Positions 34,937-46,448 of a stretch of DNA of 64,000 nucleotides are shown in pieces. The notes under the pieces were generated by a model. It saw nothing but the letters and a program-made list of their open reading frames with translations, did no database searches and was not told where the DNA came from. Each line of letters begins with the position of its first letter. The first letter of the stretch is position 1. The DNA is taken from the NCBI GenBank assembly GCA_944989445.1, contig CALYLW010000729.1, forward strand, positions 186,001-250,000, written 5' to 3'. The position numbers and the translations under genes were made by a program. The DNA comes from Ampullaceana balthica. Lineage: Eukaryota; Mollusca; Gastropoda; Lymnaeidae.

Positions 34937-36782
34937 CAGCGGCTTAGCGTGGGTATGTGACGCCCGGGTCAGAACCCAGGTTTGCCACGGAAAAAATATG
35001 TTGAATGCTATTAAATTATTTTTTTTAAATGTATATAGTACTAATAAAGGCACTATACATTTGTATACTAGAAAAAGAAGGCCTTTATTTATTGATTAAA
35101 ATTGAAGTTCTCTGCTTTTCCTCATTGCAATATCTTTGATGTATCAATAGTTTCAGCCATGCGAAGCTCAATACCAAAAAAAAACTATAGATTTGTCAAT
35201 TTTGGTGCATTCACCTTTAATTGAAATCAATTTTTCATTAAATTAATTTTAGATAAGCTTGTCTCACTGCATGCATTACTTATCACAGTTTTACGGAATA
35301 TTCGAAGTAATGATATGTTCGGCACGATAACTTGGAGCCTAAATTTCTTGATAAACTTGAATAATCATATCATCTTAAGTTTAATAATTCACTTTTTTAA
35401 CCATTAGATAAAATAGTCCTTGCTTGAAAATGTCATATGAGATACTTACTCTATTTTGAAGGCTAATTTTTAAGTCTATTAGATTAGCCTGTGAACGAAA
35501 ATCATACCTGTTTTCCGACTACTGTAACTGACAAAGCCTCACACGAATTTCTATAAAAACTTCTTCTTATGAAGAGTACAACTTTCTTCTCAAGTGTTTT
35601 CTACATAACATGGCTACATATTAGCTTTGATCACCGATAATTTACTCTCTCGTTCTTTGTCTAGAAGGTTCAATTAAAATGATAACTCATCTACATAAAA
35701 ATTTAACAAACGCCATATCATCCATTGAGTACTCCATGAGTTTTTTTAGTAGCATCCGCAAATCATTTTAGCACTATAATGTCGGGCATTTTTCGACTTT
35801 ATAAAGTAAATGTTTCCCGATAGAACGTAATTCCAAACAGAATACAAAATTTAAAAAGTAAAACAAAAAGATGTCAATGTGACTAAATAATTCCTGCGTC
35901 TGTGTTTAGTTCTTCATCTGCCTCTGTCAGTTTTTATATAGCTTTCAAAATAAACTCAAAATATATGGGGAGCTATCGAATGCTATAAAATAATTTTTGA
36001 TTTCTTGTACCAGAAAGATTATTTTTGGCGAACTCTATCTTTTAAAACCGCAATGAGCTCCTGTTGAGTTTGAGCTTAAAAGTTCTTTACACTTTTTCAC
36101 ATAATGTTCTCAAAGCACTGGATCGTAATATGTTAGCAGATGCAGCAGTACATTAACAATATACATGTATAAAAGAAAAGACAAGGCACCAATTAATTAC
36201 AGAAATGGAGGAACTTTATTAAAATATTTGAACGTATTAAGTGCCTAAATTAAAATATGTATAATAAATCTAAAATTATGAAATTTCTTGTTATTTTCTT
36301 CATTTTTAGAAGTTAATTAACAATGAGGAATTTTCCCCCCCCCTCCGCCCCCCTAAAAATTGCCACCCGGAGCATTTGATTGGCTCATGTATGAAATTGC
36401 TCAAATACAGTAATTTTCACTTCTACAACAGGAGTAGCTGGCACAATGGGAAGAATCAATTTAGTTAAACAGCTCATCAGTGTCAAGTTCTCATACTACT
36501 TCAACATCTTGGTTTCAGTTCATTAGCATATGTATCAGAATAATTTATATTCAATATGGAGATTTTAAAGTTTTAGCAGTGGAAATGTTAAAATATTTTA
36601 AGATAGTTAATTTACTTCTTTTATCAAATTCTTATTTTAGAATTTAATTTGTTTTGATAAAAATTTCTATTTTATTTATTGTCTTCATTTCAGAAGCTAA
36701 TTAACGACGAGAAATTTGCCGCCCCTAACAAAGTGCCGCCCGGGGCATTTGCCCATCTTGCCCCCCTCTCGCTACGCCACTG
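34937..36782. mobile_element. Non-autonomous hAT with 8-bp TSD
   Basis: CCATTAGC at 34929-34936 and 36783-36790 flanks an 1846-bp element. The left end CAGCGGCTTAGCG and the right end CGCTACGCCACTG are imperfect inverted repeats of the CAGTGGCGTAGCG type. The right subterminal region has 'tgccgcccggggcatttgcc' (36734 on), and the left has 'gacgcccgggtc'. A second related sub-end is at 36330-36380. There is no transposase inside. It inserted into the hAT fragment at 34700-34932. Confidence 0.85.
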
Positions 36783-36799
36783 CCATTAGCTTAATACGC

Positions 36800-37035
36800 C
36801 TTTTATTTGGTTTGATAAGTAGGCGAAGTGTTAGAACCATGGTAGGCAAACTTATCAACATTTTGAATATTCCCGTCAGTCAATAGTTTAAAACCAAAAT
36901 AGTCGTGTAATCTTCAGGAATTTTGTTATTATTTATCGGCTGCTATTTTTAAAAATACTTTTTGACTTCCAATAAAATGTAAATGATGGGTCGATTAATC
37001 GTTAAAAAATAATATAGTCGTTAAAATTTGTTAAC
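36800..37035. other. No feature seen
   Basis: Short AT-rich stretch between the hAT and the satellite array; nothing recognised. Confidence 0.4.
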
Positions 37036-37040
37036 TCCTC

Positions 37041-37376
37041 AGTCAGGGGTGTGAAACAAAGTAGATAACACCCTCACACTAAGGTGCTGCCTCCCCAGTT
37101 AGGGATGTGAAACAAATTAGATAACACCATCACACTAAGGTGCTGCCTCCCCAGTCAGTGGTGTGAAACAAAGTAGATAACACCCTCACACTAAGGTGCT
37201 GCCTCCCCAGTCAGGGATGTGAAACAAAGTAGATAACACCCTCGCACTAAGGTGCTGCCTCCCCAGTCAGGGGTGTGAAACAAAGTAGATAACACCCTCA
37301 CACTAAGGTGCTGCCTCCCCAGTCAGGGATGTGAAACAAAGTAGATAACACCCTCACACTAAGGTGTTGTCTCGCC
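37041..37376. repeat. 56-bp satellite, six copies
   Basis: Units start at 37041, 37097, 37153, 37209, 37265 and 37321. The consensus begins 'agtcaggggtgtgaaacaaa', continues 'gtagataacaccctcacact' and ends 'aaggtgctgcctcccc'. Copies differ by only a few bases, so the array is young or homogenised. A degenerate seventh copy follows 37377. Confidence 0.95.
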
Positions 37377-37479
37377 AGTAAGGAATGTCAAAAAATTAAG
37401 AAACGTCACATGTTTCATAGCTCGCTAAAATAGGTTTAAATAACCGATTGTAGATTCACGTCTTTACATTTTATAAATT

Positions 37480-37750
37480 TAAAAATCCCGTAAAAAATAA
37501 ACTTTTTGACTATAACTCCTTTATATACGAGACATATAAAATATAATGTTCATTATAATACGCATCGGACAACAATCCAAAAATCCATGTTTTTATTTAT
37601 GTCTCGTAAAACTTTTTAATATAAGGCGCACCGATCGGGAATATATTTTTTTTAAAGTGTCGTCTATATAATACGCACCGCACAGCGCGACAGGAATGTA
37701 TTAAAAAGGTCGTTCAATATAATGAGCATCGCGACACACTGTCACAAAAA
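37480..37750. repeat. DNA-transposon end fragments (MITE-like)
   Basis: 'actttttgactataactcc' plus three blocks of the form 'tataatacgcatcg' / 'tataatacgcaccgc' / 'tataatgagcatcgcg' resemble end motifs in R2 and in the tandem unit at 46449-47545. There are no clear borders. Confidence 0.4.
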
Positions 37751-38195
37751 TTAAAATGATATATAGATATAAATTCAGATAATCTAAAAAATCAATAATT
37801 TAATTACAGAAAATTTGATCGATCTGAAATTTTGATAAATCTTTTTATCATCGGTAAAAGTCTACATTCAAAACTTCAGCTCGCTAGCTGACGAGGAAGT
37901 GGATTAGAAATCGATCCAAAGATTTTTTCTGCAAACAAACAAGGGCTCAAGCAGACACCACGAGTTAATATTAATGATTGTAAAAAAACACACAATCAAA
38001 TTTAATTAATACAAAAAAAACGATTTACCCATTGTACCAGAGTATAGCAATGCCATTTTAAATTTTTTTAATTCAATTCTGAAAGTGTAGCAGCATTTGT
38101 GTCTACTCGTGGGGTGATCCATCCATGTGTCATATATTGTAACATTACAATGAAATCTAATACAAAATATACAAATGAGTCATAATAACAAGACA

Positions 38196-39109
38196 TCTCT
38201 ATACATATAAGTCGCATTTGTTGTCTGTCTGTTCCCTAATAACTCAAGATCCAGACAACCAAATAACGTGAAATTTGGTACACGTACACAAAATTATACC
38301 GGAAAGGTTATTAAACAGGTTTCGTTCCATATATATAAGATACTGGGGGCCGGGGGCCCAAAATGTAGTTTTTCCTTATATGAGCTATATAAAATAAAAA
38401 TTATTGAAAATTAAGACGTAAAATAATGACGCAAAATAATAAACATTTTGGTGTCGAGATTAACAAGAAGGCGATTATCGCCATAAAATAATTTTTTTGT
38501 TGCTGCTTTGTTGTTGTTGCTTTTGTTGTTGCTTTTGTTGTTGTAGTTGTTGTTTTGTTGTTGTTGCTTTGTTGTTGTTGCTGTTATTGTTGTAGTTGTT
38601 GCTTTGTTGTTGTTTTGTTGTTGATGTTTTTGATGTTGTTTTGTTTCTGTTGTTTTTGTTGTTGTTGCTGTTGTTGTTTTTGTTGTTGTTGCTGTTGTTG
38701 TTGCTGCTGTTGCTTTTGTGTTGTTTTTGCTGTTGTTGTTGTTGTCCACAGCCCTTGCCCTGCGACGACAATGTCCTTCATGTTGTTATTGCTTTGTTGT
38801 TGTGCCTGTTGTAGTTGTTGTTTTGTTGTTGTTGCTTTGTTGTTGTTGCTGTTGTTGTTGTAGTTGTTTTGTTGTTGATTTTGTTGTTGTTTTGTTTTTG
38901 TTGTTTTGTTGCTGTTGCTGTTTCTGTTGTTGGTTTTGTCGTTGTTGCTGTTGTTGTTGCTGTTGCTGTTGCTGTTGTTGTTTTGTAGTTGTTGCTTTGT
39001 TGTTGTTGTAGTTGTTGTTGTTTTGTTTTTGTTGTTTTGTTGCTGTTGTTGTTTTTGTTGTTGTTGCTGTTGTTGTTAAACCTGGGAGAAGCCGGGTACT
39101 TGCCCCTAG
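38196..39109 (+). mobile_element. Second Helitron-type element, carrying a GTT-rich tract
   Basis: The left end TCTCTATACATATAAG follows A at 38195. The right end CTAG at 39106-39109 is followed by T at 39110. A hairpin-like CCTGGGAGAAGCCGGG precedes the end by about 10 bp. Internal 'actgggggccgggggcccaa' text is shared with the Helitron at 32509. Most of the body is a trinucleotide tract. No helicase coding. Confidence 0.75.
38493..39077. repeat. Imperfect (GTT)n/(CAA)n microsatellite, about 580 bp
   Basis: The tract is GTT-rich with GCT and TTT variants and is interrupted near 38745-38785 by unrelated sequence. It yields long Gln/Asn/Lys open frames on minus and Leu/Cys/Val frames on plus, which are artefacts of the repeat. 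Confidence 0.95.
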
Positions 39110-39499
39110 TATATCATATGTCGTTAATTATGATTATGAACGAATATCAAAAAGAACTAGTTTTATTTTTGGTCCTCTAATCATTTACCAGAAAATAAAA
39201 AAATTAATAAACACGGTTTTAATAAGCGTTATTTTTTTACTATTTTTTTTTAAAAATAAAAAAGCGCTAGTATATTTTGAACTTATTGATCAAATAAAAT
39301 GAAAAAAAAACTAATTCCGATATGTATTACTAAACTTACATGTATGCAATGACAATGTTCGACAACTCTTAAACATTGTGCAGGTAATTTGAAATAGATT
39401 TAAGAAAAAACACAAATTAATAGTTAGTAAATCAATAATGAATTAAGTGGTTTTTAACGCAATTTCCCCATGAGACAAATTGCGTTTATATTATTGAAA

Positions 39500-39920
39500 A
39501 GTCTGTCCTGTCTGTTCGAGCTTGCACAAGCAACTACCCCTGAAACAAAAGATATAGAGAGTTTGAGTCCTTTGAAAATATGTTAAGGAGGTCCCAAGGA
39601 TGTGCACGGGCAAATATAATTCCCGAAAAGATTTACTGGATTTCCTGTAAAATAAAAAAAGAAAAGCTATAAAATATCAGTATTCTGTCAATGTCTCGCC
39701 AACCATAACATCTACCGGGTTAAAACAATCGCCAAACGCTAGCTAAGAATATTTAGAACAATGTTGGAGAAGGATTTAAAAAAAACAACCTATCTTTTCG
39801 TTCGACTCCCGTAATTTTAGCAGCAATTTGTTGGTAGCAATTGTTTTGCTTACTTTGAGGATTATTTATTTCAAGTGACTTTTATTCTAATCTAGAATGA
39901 TTTCTCTTGAATAATAAAGT
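39500..39920 (+). repeat. Dispersed repeat R2, copy 3
   Basis: It shares 'atatgttaaggaggtccca', 'tcgccaaccataacatctac' and 'cgactcccgtaattttagc' with 21800-22290. Non-coding. Confidence 0.65.
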
Positions 39921-40159
39921 CGCAAAAACTTCAAATTGTTGGAAATTGCGCTTAAATTTTCATTCTTGTTTTTATTACTTGTTTTTATGTTGTAAAGGAA
40001 ATAATATGTATTGAAAAAATTCAGATATTCACGCGTGAACAGTGTGGGAGTTTGCTCGCCTAAGAAGTTCAGAAGAGAGACACCTTTGTTTACATGGAGA
40101 AAAAAAAGAGGGAAAACATTTTAGGGAACTTGAAAAGTGAAATAATTGTTGTGGAAGAG

Positions 40160-41040
40160 TCTTTCGAGTACCTTATCTAGATATAAATAAGTTAACTAAA
40201 TTTTATTGTTATACCTAAAGGTGTACCTTTCATTATGATTCTTAATTCTTTAGGCGTTAGCTTTAGGAAATCCCGATAAGACATTTGATAATCCCGATTT
40301 GACTGGAGCCATTTCCTACACATGCATCAGCTTGTTTGTGTGTAGCCTTATGTTTTTTCATTTTCAAGTAGTCCATTTGTTTAAAGCTATATTTGCAAAT
40401 TATTCTATTTTACAATCATTAACTTCTTTAAGTTTAAGGTAAGTGTAAACTGTATTTATTGTTGTTGTTTACTTTGTGCTTGACTGATTAAATTAATGAC
40501 AAAATTTACCTACAACTAAAAATATAATTAATGCTGGCGTATCGAGGATCACAGCTTCGAATATCTGTGAAGGCAATAATTTTTTGGTGGGGTCAAGGGT
40601 GTCCCTGAGCCAACGCAGCTCCGAATGGGTACGTGTCCCTAGTTTGGGAAACAAAGTCGGCTGAGAATATCGTAATTCTTCATTGCCTTGGCCTGTGAAC
40701 GCTTCGTCATATGCAAATAAGTTATTACTAGAATGTAGGACGCCTTTATCTTCTGTATGGAAGCCATATTTACTGATTTGATGTATTTATGTGTCTGCTT
40801 AGAACAAAATGTCTCACCCGTCGATCTGTTTATGATCTTCCGATTCCAAAACTATAGGCGTATAATCTATTATCGACTATTTTAAAGGCTTTATAGGTTA
40901 TTTTCTTTTATATCTGTTTTTCCGATCCCGAGATGTCTACTTAGAATTCTCAGTGCACAGAAGCGAAGCTGCAATCAGTGTACACATTTTCATCATGAAG
41001 AATCCCTCTTTGTAAAGCAGCATCAAGGTGATAATTTATA
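40160..41040. repeat. Dispersed repeat R3, inverse of 25400-26330
   Basis: It contains 'taatcccgatttgactggag' and 'atcacagcttcgaata', inverse to the first copy. It ends with 'tttcatcatgaag' near 40990. Non-coding. Confidence 0.55.
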
Positions 41041-41234
41041 AACAGAAAAGCAATTTATAGATAAGGAATGGGATCTGACTGGTAGAAAAAGTTCAACATA
41101 ATCAAAATACAATGGGGTAATCTTGGTGAAATTGGTATGATTAATTTATTCAAGTTGGCCAGTCAAGGACTGACTCTGACAATGGACAATTAATTATATT
41201 GTACATGTTCATAGTGAGCATATTTTCTTATGTC

Positions 41235-41395
41235 CCACATAAGACCCAACTCACCAAATCCATATATAGTGAGATTATCCACAAAATTCTCCTCATATGG
41301 TGAGATTGTCCAACATCAGACCCAACTAACCAAATTCTTCCCATATGGTGAGATTGTCCCACATCTGACTCAACTCTCCAAATTCTCCACAGCAT
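41235..41395. repeat. Short tandem repeat, about three units
   Basis: The unit contains 'catatggtgagattgtccc' with 'acccaactcaccaaattc' and is repeated three times with drift. It produces an open frame (41230-41508) that is not a recognisable protein. Confidence 0.7.
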
Positions 41396-42062
41396 TATTC
41401 CCTACATTTCCATTCAACAGTCACAGTATTTATACAATTCCCCAAATGATTTGCTTTATATATTTATTTTTTTTAAAAATTTTTCCGAGCTCGAGACGAA
41501 CTAAATGATTATACTTAAAAGTCCATAAAAATCATGCTTTTTTAAAACGAAGACATTTCTTACGAAAATATTTATTTTTTCTTTGGGGTACAATTTTAAA
41601 TTATAAATTTCGATAAAATGTTAATAGATTAAATATTTTTTTTTCAAAGTTGTTTAAAGTTAAAGTTTTGTAATTACTATTCTGTTATTTTCTTTCTTTT
41701 CCTATTTTAGCCACTATGTTTATCTATAAATCATATTTCAGGGTACATGTCAATGATTTTAAATATAAATCGACAGTTAAATATAAAAATGCTATGAACC
41801 CATTTAGTGGTCAAAGGCAATGACAATTTTATTTTAAAGCATATATTTAAAGCTCTAGTTTTTAATAAATATTAAAAAATAACATGTCAAAATGCTAAAT
41901 ATATGATTTTTTACTCATTTTGAAATTCTTAGATAGAGAAAATATAAGTATATTCCAGTGTAGACCTAAGAAATAATAAAACATTACAAATTCAATTCAT
42001 ACGTGTCAGTGTAAGTAAATGCTGTCTACTTTTATCTCATTAGCATTTTTTAGCTTTCCAAA

Positions 42063-42179
42063 ATGGCCGCCAAGAATCAACGAAATCCAAGATCGGTCAA
42101 ATTTATTAACCAGCTGATGGACACGCTTAGAGAAGAGAAAAATAATGTCGATACAGCTGCAGACGAATATATAAATCAG
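42063..42179 (+). CDS. Gene C exon 1 (start codon)
   Basis: MAAKNQRNPRSVKFINQLMD... through ...DEYINQ, 39 codons, donor 'gtatcg'. 'aaaATGGCC' is a good eukaryotic start context. There is no signal peptide. It is conserved with 14574-14458 and 22557-22450. Confidence 0.8.
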
Positions 42180-42408
42180 GTATCGATACTTCAAAGCCAA
42201 TAGAAAACTATTGTCTTTAAACAGTTGAATCCCGTAAAACGGTAACAAAGCCTAATTGGAAATTCTCAACTGACAACATTATTATAAATTGTATTTGATG
42301 CAAAATTCTATTCCTAATGAAGATATCGATTTTTATTTGAAATTTTATATTAAACAAGTGACGAAAAAGTATCTTGTCTTGATTGTCATTGCGTATATCT
42401 TACATCAG

Positions 42409-42532
42409 GTACAGAGGGAGGTAGATGGCTTTGTATGTGAAAGTCACGGCAAGCAGTCAACATATGAAGAGATTTCAAACAGACTCCAACAGGCTATAAG
42501 CTTTTTTATTGAAAAGTCTGAGGAATTGTCCG
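42409..42532 (+). CDS. Gene C exon 2
   Basis: Acceptor 'ttacatcag', donor 'gtaaat'. It encodes VQREVDGFVCESHGKQSTYE followed by EISNRLQQAISFFIEKSEEL. It is predicted helical; no named domain. Confidence 0.8.
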
Positions 42533-42867
42533 GTAAATATTTCGTTAAATATTGTTTGGTTTATGTTCATAATTTAATAGACAATGAGTTTTGTCTTTTT
42601 ACCACCCATAGATGATATTAAATATTTTTTATTGTTCCTTCTCGATTGATTTAAAATTTAAAATAACTTTAACACAATGAAGTTATTATTCTTATTATTT
42701 TATTTAATTAAAATGTTATTCAAAAATCATTTATGATTTATATGGTCTTATAAAGAAATTCATTTTCAAAATCAAACTTATTTTTTCTAAACTTTATTTT
42801 TAAAATTAAATATTTAATTTTATTCAAAGTAAATTGAAAATTTATTAGTTTAATTTTATTTACCAAG

Positions 42868-42948
42868 GTCTGATGAGCATTGAAAATGAAAGTGATGAAA
42901 GCATAACTTCAGTGCAGCAAACCCCACAATCATCTGGTTCTTCAACAA
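42868..42948 (+). CDS. Gene C exon 3
   Basis: Acceptor 'taccaag', donor 'gtaagt'. It reads LMSIENESDESITSVQQTPQ and then a Ser-rich end, a likely flexible linker. 81 bp as in gene A. Confidence 0.75.
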
Positions 42949-43478
42949 GTAAGTATTGTTATATAGAAATAATTAAAATATTATAATTAGAAAGGAAAAA
43001 ACAGTTAATGAATCAGAAGGTAATTATATGAGGTCAAACTAGGTAAAATACTTTGCATGTTATTAATTACCCTATTAAGTTTTATGTTAATATTGTTAGT
43101 AGAATTCATAAAATATATACATTATAGCCCGGAGGTAAATAGAGCATGCATTTATGGGAAGAATTCATTAGACATTTCTGTTTGTTTGGCTTGGTCGAAG
43201 AGGACCATTTCATCACATAGCCATGTTCTTTGGCAGATTGGTGTGTCATTTTTTCCTTATTAAAACTATTCTTGCTTTAACGGCTTGTCCACATGTCGTA
43301 TAAGAGATGTTTGATATTCGTCAGGAGTATTTCGAACACGGTCCTACTTGGCCTGTCGTCTTTACATGACTGTACATATGTCTTGACAATAATTTATTAC
43401 GCAGTTTCGAAAACATTGGAATACTTGATTGAATTACCCAGATTTAAAAAGACAATTATGTTTTCAATACATTTACAG

Positions 43479-43893
43479 GTGTTGTAGTAGGATCTAGCTC
43501 TTCTCAAATAGATATGGGAGTAACCACGGTTGAAGAAACTCTACTCTCACTCAAACGGACAATGTGAGCAACTTCAAGAAAAACAAGAATATTTTGATAA
43601 AACATTAAAAAGTTGTCTCAACTCAGAGGAAAACAGGGGAAGAGGAAAATAAGTCTGTCAATGCCTCAATGAATGAATTCAATAAACAGATCAGCTCCCT
43701 TAGATCTTGTAGCAATGACGTCATTACGTCTACACAAGATTTGTCAAAGAGATTCGAGAGTACAGATCAACATTATAATGAATGTCTGATAAATTAAATC
43801 AACTGGAAATCTCCCTTAATCTCTTGTCATCTCAGTACAAAGAACAGTTTGAAACATGTTTGCAGTGTCAATAAGGAGAAAATTGACGATTGT
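43479..43893 (+). pseudogene. Gene C exon 4: coiled coil, deleted and frameshifted
   Basis: Acceptor 'catttacag' and donor 'gtaagt' are kept. It starts VVVGSSSSQIDMGVTTVEET. A TGA follows at about 43565 because of one inserted T. The segment around 43610-43650 lacks about 150 bp present in A and D. 1-bp indels occur near 43782 and 43852. Confidence 0.8.
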
Positions 43894-45064
43894 GTAAGTA
43901 GAATACTTTATTCATATTATTATCAAAAGAAATAATAATATGCATTAATGGACAGAAAAATCGTATTATTAATTTTAATTTCTAATGTCTTCGAGTAATT
44001 ATTATTATTATTTTTTTTTGCTTTCTTGTCCATGTCTCTAAAATTATTGGTTTTAAAATTTGGTGATACACGAGCATGTATCATGCAGGTTACTTTTTAA
44101 GTTCTTCATGTATCTTGATACAGTCTACATATTGCCAAACTTCTCCAAGTTTTGAGTACACACACTGTTTTAAAAGGTTTTGTTCATCTCTTTTGTTTCA
44201 TTGAAATAAAAAATTTCGATTTTGGTTTTGTAAACTGTGTCATCTGGTAATGAAGCAAGAACAAATACATCAGGTTAAATTTTTTTAAACATCTTTATTT
44301 ATATACTAGCTTATCAAACTTCATACTTTGTGTCTGTAGAACAAATCAATTTATACCTGACGTGACCTGATTACTTACTGCAGTCCTAGTCAACTTGACA
44401 ACATTCATACACATTCACACCTGAGTCATTTAGATCAAGTCTAATGTTCACACAGCCCAGTCAATTAGGTCAAACATTAAGTCAAACACATAATAACAAT
44501 AAAATATTAACTTAAATTTAACAATTTTTAGTTTTAAACATTTACGAACAAATAATAGGAAAACAATTTTTTAAAAGAAAGTTTAAAATATTTAGATATT
44601 TGCTATTTATTCGTTATTTTTTAAAGATATTTTGAAACTTCACAGAGATTTAGTCTAAAATTTAAAAAAAAGAAACTCACAATAAAACAGAACTTGAGCG
44701 ATATAAATAAAAAAAATTATATATTCATATTAAATGAAAAGCAAATAATTTTCATTTTAGGCATATAACTAAATTGTTCAGTACTTACGTATTCCTTTAT
44801 CACCATTTGTACTATATATATAATAAAAAAATGCATAATGTGTTTTGCTTATTATCAAATTAAATTATTTGTAAGTTTACTGTTATGGAGTTGTTTGGTG
44901 TTATTGTAAATCAATATCTTTTCTTAAACCTGCACAGTCTTCGTTAACGTAAATGCTCCAAATTTGGAGGTTTATTTTAAAGTCTCTTTATGTAATAGAA
45001 TATTAAATAGTTTTTTTAATTTTTTAAAAATAAACACAATGTCAATATGTTCATATTTTGAAAG

Positions 45065-45166
45065 ATTGGTACCGTATGTCAACTACTTACCAAGAGACTC
45101 ACTCCATTGGAAAAATTAAATGAGACTTTGAATAAGAAAGTCAACAGCAGCGAGAAACTTTCAAAG
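45065..45166 (+). CDS. Gene C exon 5 (102 bp, coil)
   Basis: Reads IGTVCQLLTKRLTPLEKLNE and TLNKKVNSSEKLSK, 34 codons, phase 0, donor 'gtattt'. It is intact here, one base short in A and one base long in D. Confidence 0.75.
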
Positions 45167-45280
45167 GTATTTAAAATGGTATTTAAAATAGAACCCAAAA
45201 TTGTAAACATATATCTTCTAATACGACATCGTTTTGTAAAGTTCTTTTTAAAATATTATATTCCATTTACCATCTTACAG

Positions 45281-45335
45281 GTAGATGATGTTGAAATTCG
45301 ATTGGCTAAACTTGCTGACGTAGTCAAAGAAATCG
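45281..45335 (+). CDS. Gene C exon 6 (55 bp)
   Basis: Acceptor 'catcttacag', donor 'gtaata'. It reads VDDVEIRLAKLADVVKEI, joining in phase to the C1q exon. Confidence 0.8.
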
Positions 45336-45390
45336 GTAATAAAAATTTGATCTTTCTCTTGGGATGGGGTGGGTGGGAGGTTGTGGGAAT

Positions 45391-45650
45391 GGGTGAATTC
45401 AGCCATCAACAATGAGTGAATTCAGCCATCGACAATGAGTGAATTCAGCCATCGACAATGAATGAATTCAGCCATCAACATTGAGTGAATTCAGCCATCA
45501 AAAATGAGTGAATTCAGCCACCAACAATGAGTGAATTCAGCCATCAAAAATGAGTGAATTCAGCCACCAACAATGAGTGAATTAAGCCATCAACCATGAG
45601 TGATTTCAGCCTTCAAAAATGAGTGAACTCAGCCATCAACAATGTGAATC
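45391..45650. repeat. 23-bp minisatellite in the last intron of gene C, about 11 copies
   Basis: The unit 'gaattcagccatcaacaatg' plus 'agt' contains a GAATTC site and varies at the 'atcaaca/atcgaca/accaaca' positions. The same array, inverted and longer, is at 61428-62047 in gene D. Confidence 0.95.
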
Positions 45651-45999
45651 ATTTTTTTAAAAATACAGATAAATATATTTATAAATTGTTTAGCTCCGTG
45701 GGTTTAACAGAGCATTGGGTCTGATGCAACTTAATTACAGAAAAAATTTTTTCCTTTTGACAGGTTTATAAAACTTGATTTGGTGACTTAAGTAAACTAT
45801 CTTTTATAACTCAGTGGTCTCAAAACGGTGACCATATTAAAAAACGAAAATGTAGCAGAAACATTCTGAGAGTGCTTTTTTAAAACAATATCTTAAACAA
45901 ACTTGCAGTCTTTTTTTTTAATTATAAAATCATCTTCGCATTTTTTTTTAAATGGGATTAATTAGATACACTACCGAAAGCCCTGTATCACTGGTTTAA

Positions 46000-46330
46000 A
46001 TAGAAACATTGGTTACAATAACAAAGTAGTAATAAAACATTAGGTATAAGGTCTAACAGTGAAATACAACACACAAATAATTTAATGCAGTCCTCGATTC
46101 ACCTAGGGATAAATACACTTCTGTTCTCGATCTTCCCATCTAGAATTCGGAAGTGGGATCGGCTGCTTGAACTAACCTGGAAAAAAGACAACTCTATCTA
46201 CATTTAAATTCTAATAAAAATGAAGGCTACTCATAAACCATGGTTAAGCTTAGGACGCACATATCTAACTGCATAGATATACAGTCTATAATAGATCAGA
46301 TAAGATAATGAACAGTCTACATTTTAAAAT
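46000..46330 (+). mobile_element. LINE 3'-end relic in the last intron of gene C
   Basis: 'atctagaattcggaagtggg' with 'atcggctgcttgaac' matches 60880-60920 (inverse, gene D) and 4330-4370 (gene A). The relic lies at the same intron position in each gene. Confidence 0.6.
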
Positions 46331-46448
46331 GAACAATTTGAAAATTCACAAATTTTAAGGCAAATTTTAAGATTAAAATTAAATTTATAACTACAAAAAA
46401 GAATTATCTCAATTTTCAAAACTTACTTTAAAATGTTGCTTTATTTTT

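Noticed and set aside
37041..37376. Regular 56-bp repeats as a possible CRISPR array
   Set aside because: There are no variable spacers between short repeats; the whole 56 bp is conserved, and the DNA is clearly animal.
38411..39302. Long poly-Gln/Asn frames on minus and Leu/Cys/Val frames on plus
   Set aside because: They are translations of an imperfect GTT/CAA microsatellite in all frames, inside a Helitron, with no splice or start context.
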